Source: Eucommia ulmoides | Taxonomy: Eukaryota; Streptophyta; Magnoliopsida; Garryales; Eucommiaceae | Assembly: GCA_016647705.1 (NCBI GenBank) | Contig: CM028335.1 | Span: 40,359,712-40,423,711, forward strand | DNA: 64,000 nt | Reading direction: 5' to 3' | Part shown: one piece after another, positions 49,090 to 61,400 of the stretch | Layout of the letters: each line of letters begins with the position of its first letter | Numbering within the stretch: position 1 is the first letter of the stretch | Position numbers and translations under genes: made by a program | Notes under the pieces: generated by a model | The model's input: only the letters and a program-made list of their open reading frames with translations | Told to the model about the DNA's origin: nothing | Database searches by the model: none

Positions 49090-50508
49090 CTAGCCTCGGC
49101 TAAGATTTATGATGGTTTCAACTAAACGACGTAGTGTGGAAAGTGATTCCCTAAATAGGCCATTTTTAAATTCCACTCCACTTGGGGAATTGACACGGCA
49201 ACGTAAAAATCACTTCCTCAGCATGAAAAAATCATCGAATACTCCAGAATGATTAACAGGCAAATTTTTACTGAAAACACAACTTATTATTCTATTTTTT
49301 TACTTTTCTAAGCCAAAATTTTGACTAGTAACAATTTATTTTTTATAATTTAATTTTTTTGAAATGGACATAATAGGGGCTTAGTTTGTATATTCTTTGA
49401 TCCTTTTAATAATTAAAATGGACACAGTAATGGTGTAAAAATGAAATGAAGAGAAATTCAATACATAACATAAAGAATCCTCGTCTAATACTTGGAAGCT
49501 AATCTTGAGAGTGCCCTTGTCACGACGTTTTTGTAGAATCATTAGATATGTAGTATATAAAAGACAAAACTTAAATTGCGAGGAAAGTTAATTGTGATAA
49601 TTTAAAAACAATATGTAAAGAACAAGATCTAAAATATGAAAATTCTGAAACCAAAATATTTTAAACCTCTAGTTGCCTCCATCACCGAAAAGGTATAGAG
49701 GTATGTACAGTAATCCTAGTATTGTATTTCCATACCAAAATATCTAACAAAATAAGGAGAAACAACCAAAGAAAAAGACAATTAGGAATTAGAGATGAAC
49801 AACAAATGTAAATAAAAATAGTAAATCATTATATCTAGGCCACAATTAATTGATTTCTTCTTAGTAATGGTATTTAGATATTTTATTCAAGTTTTAAGGA
49901 GAAAATGGCCAAAGAGTGCAACAAAACAATATTTTAGTTGCTTAGAATGAACTTTTTGCGGGATCCCCTGCACAAAAAACCCAGGGGCCAATTTATAGCC
50001 ACCAACCCTCTCCCCCTACCACCCCAGCGTGCGCGCGCACACATAGGGTGGGGATATAGTGTCGCGGCACCAAGTGTAGCCCTAATATTGGGCCTTGCCA
50101 CCAATTGTGACCCAGGATTCCAAGTGGAAGCCTCCCATTGGTTGGCCTTGTGTCATACGTTTTGGGTCAAATCTTGTAACCAAGCGTGATATATGTTGAT
50201 TTATAGATTCTTCCTATTATATTAATTTAAAATATTGTAAAAAAAACACTTACAAGGAATACTATAGGAATAAATCTATTTTTCCAATGAATGACACATG
50301 TCACAACCTCAGTAGAGACGATTTAACATGATGAAATTGGCACAAAGTGGCCCTTTCAGATGATGCGGTATGATGTACACTAAATGAATTTTAAATGAAC
50401 GTTCTAGAGTTAATTGAGTTTAGAAATAACCAATAATGTATTTAATGAAAATATATTTGAATTCCAAATTCCAATTTTAACCTTTAGAGAATTATTCCAA
50501 AATAGAGA
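49090..50508. other. Intergenic, no gene recognised
   Basis: AT-rich sequence. A more GC-rich island at 49960-50170 contains CCCTCTCCCCCTACCACCCC and a GCGCGCGCACAC run, with an open frame (49938-50189) that matches no family I know. It may be part of another LTR. Confidence 0.5.
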
Positions 50509-53500
50509 TGTTAGCCCAAAGATCTACCCAAGAGGGAGGGTGAATTGAGTAGTTTAAAATTTTAAATCAATTAATTGACCCTAATTGATTTTATCTTGTT
50601 TTAATGCGGAAAAGTGATAACTAATGCACACACAATGACTAAGGGATATAGATATTGACATTAGATATTTTATTGTAGTTCGACAAACTACTCTTGCCAA
50701 TGTGTACTCTCCAGAGCTCTCGTAGGGATTTCAATGCACTAAACCACACTGATTTTTTTCCTAGGTAACAATCAAACCTACTCTGATCCTTTTCACAGGT
50801 AAAAATCAAAACCATACAAACGCGGATTAGTTAAGTTCCCTTTATACCTAATCACACTTTCACCCAGACCAATTGCAGTCAGGTCTGAGCTACAACTCAC
50901 AAATACAAAAAAGTAATCGATTTCTTTTCACAAGAGCTTCTACCAACGCAAACAAATATAAACTCAATTGATATCCCGATCTTTAGGGATAGAAGTTGTT
51001 GAACCTAATATTTTGTTGGGAAATTGAATGTTGTGTTTTATGGAGCTAACAGTTTTATTGAGTGATTTCAGATTGGAAGTTCTATATATTTAAATAAGAA
51101 AAAGAATGAATCAAACAGGTTAATCGTTGAAGATTTACAAAGACGAAGATTTTTTAAAGCAATTCAAGTTAGTGCAAAGTGAAGACATTAAAGATTTTTG
51201 AAGCCTTGAAGATATTGAAGATTTTTAGGTAAAAGCAACTCATTACTCTTATACTCTTAACGTGACCCGAATTAGGATCATGCACAATGGTTTAAAATAA
51301 GTAAGTTTAGGTGTGTTATCATCGGAAGTGATAAATTTAAGATCCTAATAGATTTTATAAAGTGTTAAAATCATAAAAATATTTTTGACAAAGTGTTTAA
51401 GTGAGAAATTGTTTATGAATTAGTAACTGCATCCAATTTCAAAAAAAGAAAAAGAAAAATAAACAAAACCAATTGTTTTGAGCTTTCCATTTTCATATGA
51501 AATGATAACGTTTATGCTCAATTCGGTCAATCGACGAAATGGGTCAGTCAACTAATGAAAACGGCCGACAAAGTAGGTCGGTCGACTAATGATAATGGTG
51601 GCTTGAATGAAGTTGAAAGGGAAGCTCAATGACCAATTTAGTTAATCGACCATGAAGACCAGTCGACCGATGAAAACTAGAGCAATGGTCAAAACGTTGA
51701 CCGTTGTAAGGGGTCTGTCAATTGATAGAAGGTCGGTTGACTGACAGAAGCGAAATAGTTAACTTTGATTGTTTTGTTTCACATGATCGTTTACCCAAAT
51801 CCTATAGTTTTGAACGTTGAATAATGAGATATTTTGGGGATTTGAGTATGCTACTACTATATGTCATATATCATTGAGATCTTATCAATTTGGTCCATAT
51901 AGTAATTGATTCTTTGAATTAAATTAGTAAAACTACTTACTATCTTTAAGTGTTTATTGAGCTTTTCTAAGAGTATTTTTAAATGAAATATACCTACTCT
52001 GATAGTATATAATATATGGAGTCCTAGAGTGACATTTTAGGTCTCATTTTTGGGAACCCGTTATAGGCCTAGTTTGAATTCTATTTAGAGAGACCTGCGT
52101 TCTCAACTTTAAGAAATAAAAAACAATCATCCTTTGCTTAAAAAAAGTGTTTTTTTGTTGAGATATTTCTAAGAGAATTTATTCAAAAAAGAGTTATTGA
52201 TCGAAGTGCGCAAAAGTTTTCATCACCGCTTTTGTTATTTGCTTAGCTATCTTATCTATTTTCTAGAAATCCTGGTAAGATCTTTCCAACTTAATTTAAG
52301 TGATTATCTTTGATTATCTTATTGATTACATGGAATATTTTTGTTAAAAAAAATCATTTTGTAGTTTGAATTACTTGAATATCTTAAGAAAAGATTTTTA
52401 CCTACGAAATTTGATTACATATTATCTATGCTTTAAATTGAGTTAAATCAGATTTGTTTTGTCATGTAAATTCTATCACATCATAATCGGGGCATTAATT
52501 GAGTTATAACTGTTTTGAGGTGTTAAAAGCTCATATGAGAAGATTTTTTTTCTTATTTGTGAGAAAGAGTGAATTAGACATATTGGAATAGTGTCTAATC
52601 AGGGTAGTTAGGGTTTGCTCTTTGTCCTTTTTAGCATGTTAGAAGAATTAGGTTTTGATTTTTTCTGTAATAGAATTAGGTCAGTTTTTAGCCTGTTAAA
52701 AAGATAAGGTTCTTCTTGAGCTTGTGAAAAGGAAAAGTGTAATAGTATGAAAATTTAAAGGTTTGGTTTTAAGCCTGTGAAAAAAATGAGGTCAGTCCTC
52801 AACTAGTGAAAATGATTGTAAGAGTTTGGTTCCTATCTATAAAATGAATTAGGGGATTAGTGGATTGCGAAAGTCCTGTAGAGCTTGGGAGACTGGACGT
52901 AGGTAAGAGTAGCTTACCGAACTAGGATAAACCGTTGTGTGCTACTTTTCTAAATTTCTGTTATTTGGGTATGTACTTAGTTAAATATGTTTTCGCTCTA
53001 TTACAAGATAATGATCAATTAGGAAAATTGATAACTTGAATGATTAAAGATTTAATTTTTTAAGCTTTTATAATTACCTAATTCACCACCTTTTTGGATA
53101 GATCTATGGGCCAACAAAAGTGTTTTTTCAAAATATATCAATTAAAATACATAAGAACAATAATTTGGATTTTTAACAAAAAAGCGTAAAATCAAGTAAT
53201 ACAAGATGCCACAATTTTGTTTTTATCTTTTTGAAAGGATATTTTTAGTAAGGCGTTCCAAAATTTTATAAAAAAAATATTTTTGATAGAAATTTCAAAT
53301 ATATATATATCACAAAATAAAAAATGATAGATAATCCAATATCTTTAAAACATAGAATTTGAGCACATAAATAAATCAAGAGTAATGATTGGAACAATCT
53401 CAATGAGAATCATTTAAAATTTCTGAGTAAGAACACAATATGTCTCAGTTTGACACGATAATCAGAATGCCTTCAATAGAATTTTTCCCAATCAAATTCG

Positions 53501-54587
53501 CACTATCTCGATCTATACTTTCATAAATATTTTGCCTCTAAAAATATTTCAAAAAAATATTTTCTTTTTGCTCTCAAAATTTTGATTTTCTAGATGAATA
53601 GTTTCTTGAAAATGCAAGTAATAAATAGGGATTTTCAAAGATATACTCCGACTGTTAGTTTTCAAATATTTTGGCTAAAATATCTCTTAAACTCCTAAGT
53701 TTTGACTGAGCCAATAAAATTTATTTTAATCATGTATTTAAACCATTTAAATTCCAGATTCCACTTCAAAATAATTTATATATTGGCCCCAAAATATAGG
53801 GAATTTTTTTTTACTGAAAAGATCATGAAATCTGAAAGATAGATGCCAAAATATTTCCAACCATTTAAAAACACTTTAGACCATTTTAAATTAATTTATA
53901 AATATTTAAACATAAATAATGAGGTAAAATTAACATAGAATAACGTTCAGAATGTTCGAAAAAGTTTTAACCAATTGTTTGACTGATTCCCTTGTAGATT
54001 GACAATTTGAAGTCAAATTTCGAAAAATTTAATAATTTCAAGATGTTTTGGTCTACCTGATACCCATTTTAGTCGCCCGATCCTAATCTTCTGGGAACCT
54101 ATATTTGTCAATCGACCCATTAGTTGATTGTTTTCCAATTTTTCTCAAATCTTTGGGAACTTGATTCTTTCCATTGACTGTTTTCCTAATTTAAACATTT
54201 TATCTATTTTCAGCTTTTAATGACTTTTCAAAATTCAATCATAATCAGTTATTCGATTTTTCAAATCAGTTGATCGATTATAACTATTTTTTTCTACAAA
54301 AACACCATTGGAAAACACATGTCATGCACTTTTAACCATATAATCAATCACATATAACCATATAAGTTCATTTTGATGTGCAATGAGTGATCCTAGTGGG
54401 TCATATCAAGAGCTTAAGAATATTAACGTTGTTTTTACCTTAGAAAAAAAAATCTTAAAAAAGTCTTCATCATATCTTCCATGAAATCATCTTGATTTTT
54501 TATTGACATTTCTCATTTTGTCTCATCAATCACTTGATCATCCTGATCTTTGTAATCACATTTTCACTAAAAATCATTAGTCCAACA
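50509..54587 (-). repeat. Copia-family LTR, inverted, interrupted
   Basis: The plus strand begins TGTTAGCCCAAAGATCTACC (complement of an LTR 3' end) at 50509 and ends TAGTCCAACA at 54587 (complement of an LTR start). The middle, 50997-53116, is a second LTR in the opposite direction. Copia pol remains lie to its right, so this is the 3' LTR of that minus-strand element. Confidence 0.8.
50997..53116 (+). mobile_element. Solo LTR of copia element A family
   Basis: This 2120-base full LTR (TGTTGAACC...GGGCCAACA) is flanked by GAAGT (50992-50996) and AAAGT (53117-53121), a target duplication with one change. It carries the same GGTCAA/GGTCGACTAA motif cluster (51525-51745) as the window-start LTR. 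No internal sequence follows, since the inverted LTR resumes at once. Confidence 0.87.
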
Positions 54588-56085
54588 AAACATTCAAATT
54601 ATTTGAGTCATCAAAATAATCAAATGTCTGTAGGGTTAACCATCTTCCCATTTTTTATTTTTTTTATCATGATAATTAACTTGATGTTTTCTCATTGACA
54701 AAATAAACCACACTCCCTTGAATAGGAGGATGGATTTTGTTAATCAATTTATGTCTAAAATGAGAAACTTAAGTATCTTTTTAAGATACCAATTTTTTAA
54801 ATATCAACCCATAACGTGAAGGAATACATGAATAACATTGATGAATGCATGAATAACTTGAATGAATGTGCATTAATTTCATAAAACAATTTTAGAAAAT
54901 ATATTGAATTTCTTCCTTTGTCGATTAAAAATTGGGGTAGGAATTTTAATAACTTGGAATGTTGAATTATTTGATATGACAAAATTCACATTAAGAATTT
55001 ATCAATGTATCAATAATCCTTTAATATTAAAACCTTTCATTTGAGTAAATAGAATAATTTATAAGTGCTCGAAGAACATTGTTTTTAAAATAATGTACAT
55101 GCCCTCTTATATGCAACTTTTAAATAATGAAAAATCCATGTAAGTTTATAAGCTAGTTTTCATGATAATTATTTGAAAATATGCTATCTATTCTAGACAA
55201 ACATCATTGTGACTAGACTTTTTGAATCCCCAAATAATTTTTTAAAACTCTTCTTTTGCCAAGGGTTTTGTGAATGTGTCGGCCAATTGATTATACGTGT
55301 TAACATATTCTAGTGGCATGCCATATTTTTTAATATGATCCCAAAAAAGTGATGACGAATCTCAATGTGCTTGGTGCCTGAGTGATGTATAGGATTTTTG
55401 CTAAGACAAATTGCACTTGTGTTAGCACAATAGTTTGGTAACTTCTTCCATGTAAGTGCCAACACCATGCAATTGTTGTTTAATGTAAAGTATTTGTGCA
55501 CAACAGCTACCTTCTTCCATGTAGTTAGCCTCAGCAGTGGATAAGAGTACAAAATTTTATATTTTGATAGACCAAGAAACAAGTGCATGTCCTAGGAAAT
55601 GACACGACTAGTGCTTTTATGCTCAACTCTCTAACTGGAAAAATTAGCGCCAGATTAGCTAATTAAAGAAAAGTTCCCCATAGGATACCATAATCCTATT
55701 TCACTCGTACCTTTTAAATAATTGAAAAAAATTGTGGCAGTTTATTGCGATTATTTTGGACAAGACTGAAATCTTACAAACAAACATACATTGAACATAA
55801 TATCTAGTCTACTACCTTAAGATATAAGAGACTTCTGATTATACCTTGATAAGTCTTTTCATTTACACTTTTACCTTTGTCAAGCTTATTTTTCATGTCC
55901 ATAGGCGTTTTGTAGTCTTCTGCACTTTTTGAGTCATATTTCTTAAGAAGTTCTTTGACATACTTTGATTGATTGATAAAAATTCCATCTTTTGTTTGCT
56001 TAATTTTTAATGCAAGGAAGAATATCATTTCTCTTATCATACTCATTTCAAATTCTACATGCATTATCTTGGCAAACGTTTGGAA
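54588..56085 (-). pseudogene. Copia element, 3' pol remnant
   Basis: On the minus strand a late RT piece (FEMSMIREMIFFLALKIKQT, FINQSKYVKELLKKYDS; 55804-56085) is followed by degraded RNase H sequence (readable around 55260-55600) and a 3' untranslated region (54588-55200) up to the inverted LTR. Everything 5' of the RT piece has been replaced by satellite. The open frame 55804-56352 runs from satellite into RT and is an artefact of that junction. Confidence 0.85.
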
Positions 56086-57677
56086 ACTGTGAAAAATGCC
56101 CCCAAAATGCCAAAAAATGCCAAGTTTGACTAGAAAATTGAACTGTGCCCGTTTCAGACGAAAAGTACCACTTTTTTTTTTTTTTTTTTTTTTTTGTGGG
56201 AACAGCCTACAGGGCAACACGTTCCCAAAATGCCCAAAAAGGCCAATATTCACCTGAAAGAACAAATACATCCATTTCGCACAAAAAATATTACTTTTTT
56301 TGGACGGAAACAGCCCTCTGAGCGAAAGGCCCAAAAAGACCAAGTTTGACACGAAAATTCAACTATGCCTGTTTCGGATGAAAAATATCACTTGTTTGGA
56401 TGGAAACGGGTCTCTGTGAAAAACTCCCCCAAAATGCCAAAAAACACCAAGTTTGACCCGAAAATTCAATTGTGTCCGGTTCGGATGAAAAATATCACTT
56501 GTTTGGGCTGAAACGACCTTTGCGAAAAACTCTTCCAAAATGCCCAAGGAGACCAAGTTCGACCCAAAAATTCAACTGCATTCGTACCAGATGAAAATAC
56601 CACTTTTTTAGTGTAAACGACCTTTTGAGCAAAGCGCCACCCCCAAAAGGCCAAGTTTAACCCAAAAATTGAACTATGTCCGTTTCGGACGAAATATACC
56701 CCTTGTTTGGGTGGAAACGACCCTCCCAGCAAAACTCCCCCAATTTAACAAAAAAGACAAAGTGTGACCTAAAAATTGAACTGTGTCCGTTTCGAACGAA
56801 AAGTATCACTTTTTTTTTTGGTGAAAACAGCTTACAGAGCAACATGTTCCCAAAAAGGCCAATATTAACCTGAAAGATCAAATGTACGCATTTTACACGA
56901 AAATACCACTTTTTTTGGGTAGGAACGGCCCTCTGATCGAAACGCCCACAAAAGACCCAAAAAAGACCAAGTTTGAACACAAAATTCAACTGTGTCTGTT
57001 TCGGACGAAAAACAACGCGTGTTTTGGGTGCGAACAACCTTCTACGCAAAACCACAAAATAATGCCCAGAAAGACCAAGTTTGACACGAAAATTTGATTA
57101 TGTCAGTTTCGGATGAAAAATATCACTTGTTTGGATGGAAACAACATTACGAGCAAAACGCCCACTAAAGGCTCAAAAAGACCAAGTTTGATCTAAAAAG
57201 TCAATTGTGTCCGTTTCGGACGAAAAGTACCACTTTTATGGTGGAAACGGCTTTCTTAGCAAAACGCTCACAAAAGGCCCAAAAAGATCGAGTTTGACCA
57301 GAAAATTCAACTGCGTCTGTTTCGGACGAAAAACACCACTTTTTTGTGTGGAAAAGGCTTTGCATGCAAAACACCCCAAAAATGCCCAAAAAGACCAAGT
57401 TTGACCCGAAATTTCAACTGTGTCCATTTCGGACGAAAACTACCACTTATCTGGATGAAAACAACATTCTGAACAAAATGCCCACTGAAGTCTAAAAAGA
57501 CCAAGTTTGACTTAAAAAGTCAATTGTGTCCGTTCCAAACAAAAAATACCACTTTTATGGTGCAAACGACTTTCTAACCAAAACGCCCACAAAAGTCCAA
57601 AAAGACTAAGTTCGACCAAAAAATTCAACTGCGTCCGTTTTGGATGAAAAATTCTATTTTTTTTTTTGAGTAAACGA
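56086..57677 (+). repeat. 107-bp satellite array, left block
   Basis: Tandem units carry the core AAAAAGACCAAGTTTGACC, then AAAATTCAACTGTGTCCG, TTTCGGACGAAAAATACCAC and a GCAAAACGCCCACAAAAGG end. There are about 15 units by length. Units vary; a distinct type has GGCCAATATT in place of the core. A poly-T run lies at 56168-56195. The many short open frames in all six readings are read-through. Confidence 0.93.
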
Positions 57678-58491
57678 TGATGAGAATCAACGAGCACCAT
57701 CAGAGGATCAGTTATATGTTCCAGTTAGACCTATTCCTAGGGAAAGATCCAAGAAAAATCAAAGTAGCACTTAATGGGCTAATTCAAGAGACTTGGCCCA
57801 TGTCTACAATAGTTAAGTCCAAATTAGGCCCATCGGGCAGTCAAGGCCAAATCTATCTCATCAAAGCAAGCGAATGGGCTTAGACATGAACTCAAATGGG
57901 CCAAGTCATGTGGACCACGAAATTCTTATCATATTTATTTTATTATTTTAAATCTTTTAATTATTTTTAGGTTGATTTGTAAGCTTGATTGCCAAGTAAA
58001 TCATTTCCTTTTCCAACTAGGAATGTAATGCAAATTAGGAAACATTCTTATTCTTTATTTAGCAATTAGATTTTAGGGTTTCTTTTTTCCTCCATGTAGA
58101 CCCACGAATTTCAAAGTGTATTAGGGTTTTTTTTCTTATTCACTTGGCCACCTATTTAAGGGGCTTTGTAGACCTACGAATTTCACATTACTTTGATTAA
58201 TAAAAATTGTGAGAGTTTTCTCTTTAGTTCTTCAGAGAACTTTTTTTTGAACTTATCAAGAGTTTCTTGTGGCGTTCAAACTTATATCTTTGATTCGTGA
58301 TTCATTATAATCATTGGGTCAAGATCATTATACCATTGGTTAGCGTTTCGTTCATAAACGTTGGGTCAAGGTAATCTATCTTTCAATTTCTGTATTTTTA
58401 GCTCGTTCAAAAATTTGATTTAGTTTCGATCTTCGCGAAGAAACCCTAAGTTGGTTCGGGTCTCACTAATCCTTTGGTGAGGTTCGCATCA
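57678..58491 (-). mobile_element. Solo LTR (gypsy element 1 family) within the satellite
   Basis: The 814 bases start TGATGAGAATCAACGAGCAC and end GGTTCGCATCA, the reverse complement of the LTR at 48231-49089. The flanking 5-mers AACGA and CTACC do not match, and the satellite phase is broken across it, so a deletion or rearrangement accompanied or followed insertion. Confidence 0.9.
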
Positions 58492-61400
58492 CTACCGCTT
58501 GTTTGGATGGAAACAACATTCTGAGCAAAACGTCCACCAAAGTCTCAAAAAGACCAAGTTTGACTTAAAAAGTCAATTGTGTCCGTTCTAAACGAAAAAT
58601 ACCATTTTTATGGTGGAAATGACTTTCTGAGCAAAACGTCCACAAAAGTCTAAAAAGACAAAGTTTGACTAGAAAATTCAACTGCGTCCGTTTCGGATTA
58701 AAAATACCATTTGTTTTGGTAGTAAACGACCCTTTGAGGAAAACGCCCCCAGAAGGGCCAAAAAGACCAAATTTGACCGAAAAATTCAACTATGTCCGTG
58801 TTGGATGAAAAGTACCACTTCTTTGGGTCGAAATGACCCTCTTTGCAAAACGCCCACAAAATGAAAAAAAATACCAAGTTCGACCTGAAATTAGAACTCG
58901 GTCCATTTCGGTTGAAAAGTATCACTTTTTTTTGGTGAAAACAGCCTACAGAGCAACACGTTCCCAAAATGCCCAAAAAGGCCAATATTGACCAGAAAGA
59001 TCAAATGTTGCACAAAAAATACCACTTTTTTTGGGTGGGAATGGTCTCTGAGCGAAATGCCCACAAAAGGCCAAAAAAGACCAAGTTTGAACGCAAAATT
59101 CAATTGTGTCTGTTTCGGACGAAAACCAACAGGTTTTTGGGTGCAAACAGCCTTCTACACAAAATAACCAAATAATACCCATAAAAGACCAAGTTTGACA
59201 TGAAAATTCATCTGTATCAGTATTGGATGAAAAATACCACTTTTATGGTAGAAACGACTTTCTTAGCAAAACGCCCACGAAAGGCCCATAAAGACCAAGT
59301 TTGAACACAAAATTCAACTGTGTCTATTTTGAATGAAAAACAACATGTGTTTGGGTGTAAACAGCCTTCCACGCAAAACAACAAAATAATGCCCAGAAAG
59401 ACCAAATTTGACATGAAAATTCAACTGTGTCAGTTTCGGACGAAAAATACCACTTGTTTGGATGAAAACAACATTCCAAGAAAAACGCCCACTAAAGGCT
59501 CCGAAAGACCAAGTTTGATCTAACAAGTCAATTGTGTCCGTTCCGGACGAAAAATATCACTTTTATGGTAGAAACGGCTTTCTTAGCAAAACGCTCACAA
59601 AAGGCCCAAAAAGACCGAGTTTGACCTAAAACTTCAACTGTGTCTATTTCGGACGAAAAACACCACTTTTTTGCTTGGTAAAGGCCTTGTATGCAAAACA
59701 CCCCAAAAATGCCCAAAAAAGTTCAAGTTTGACCCGAAAATTCAATTGTGTCCGTTTCGGACAAAAACTACCACTTGTTTGGATGGAAACAATATTCTGA
59801 GGAAAGCGCCCACTAAAGTCACAAAAAGATCAAGTTTGACCTAAAAAGTCAACTGCGTCCATTCCAAACGAAAAATCCCACTTTTATGGTGGAAACGACT
59901 TTCTGAGCAAAACGTCCACAAAAGTCCAAAAAGACCAAGTTTGACTAGAAAATTTAACTGCGTCCGTTTCGGATTAAAAATACCATTTTTTTGGGTGTAA
60001 ACGACCTTTTGAGCAAAATGCCCCCAAAAGGCCCAAAAAGACCGAGTTTGACTGAAAAATTCAACGATGTCTGTTTCGGACGAAAAATACCACTTATTTG
60101 GGTGGAAATGACCCTCTTTGCAAAATGCCTGCAAAATGAAAAAAAAGAACAAGTTCAACCAGAAAATTGAACTCGGTCCGTTTCGGTCAAAAAGTATCAC
60201 TTTTTTTTGGTGAAAACAGCCTACAGAGCAACACGTTCCCAAAAAGGCCAATATTGACCTGAAAGATCAAATGCATCCATTTGGCACAAAAAATACCACT
60301 TTTTTTTTAATGGGAATGGCCCTATGAGCAAAACGCCTACGAAAGGCCCAAAAAGACCAAGTTTGAACACAAAATTCAACTGTGTCTGTTTCGGACGAAA
60401 AACAACACGTTTTTGGGTGCAAACAACCTTCTACGCAAAACAACTGTATCAGTTTCGGAGGACAAATACCACTTTGATGGTGGAAACGGCTTTCTTAGCA
60501 AAACACCTACGAAAGGCCCAAAAAGACCGAGTTTGACCATAAAATACAACTGTGTCCGATTCGAACAAAAAATACCATTTATTTTTGGGTATAAACGACC
60601 TTTTGACCAAAACGCCCACAAATGACCCCAAAAGACCAAGCTTGACCCGAAAATTCTATTGTGTCGGTTTCTGACAAAAAATACTACTTGTTTGGGTGGA
60701 AATTACCCATTGTGCAAAACGCCCCCCAAATTGCCCAAAAAGACCAAGTTCGACAAGATAATTCAATTATGTCTGTTTGGGACGAAAAACAACACTTTTT
60801 CGGTTGTAAACGGCCGTCTATGCAAAACGCCCCAAAAAATCCCAAAACGAACAAGTGTGACCCAAAATTTCAACGGTGTCAGTTTCGAATGAAAAATACA
60901 ACTTATTGGGATGGAAACAACATTCTAAACAAAATGCTCACTAAAGACTCAAAAAGACTAAGTTTGAAATAAAAAATCAACAGTGTCTGTTTCGGACGAA
61001 CAATATCACTTTTATGGTAGAAACAGCTTTCTCTGCAGAACGTCCACAGAAGGCCCAAAAGACCAAGTTCGACTAGAAAATACAACTGTGTATGTTTCGG
61101 ACAAAAAATATCACTTTTATATGTTGAAACGACCTCCTGAGCGAAACGCCCCCAAAATGCCAAAAAAACAAAGTTTGACATGACAATTCAACTGTGTCCG
61201 TTTCGGATGAAAAACATCACTTGTTTGGGCGGAAACGGCCCTCGGTGCAAAACGCCCCCAAAATGCCCAAAAAGATCAAGATCGACCAGATAATTCAACT
61301 ATGTTTGGTACGGATAAAAAAGAACACGTTTTTGGGTGTAAACGACCGACTATACAAAACTTCCTCAAAAATCCCTAAAAGATCAAGTTTGACCTAAAAA

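Noticed and set aside
49938..50189. 83-codon open frame in the GC-richer island
   Set aside because: No family resemblance. It includes a GCGCGC/CACA simple repeat and probably belongs to LTR sequence.
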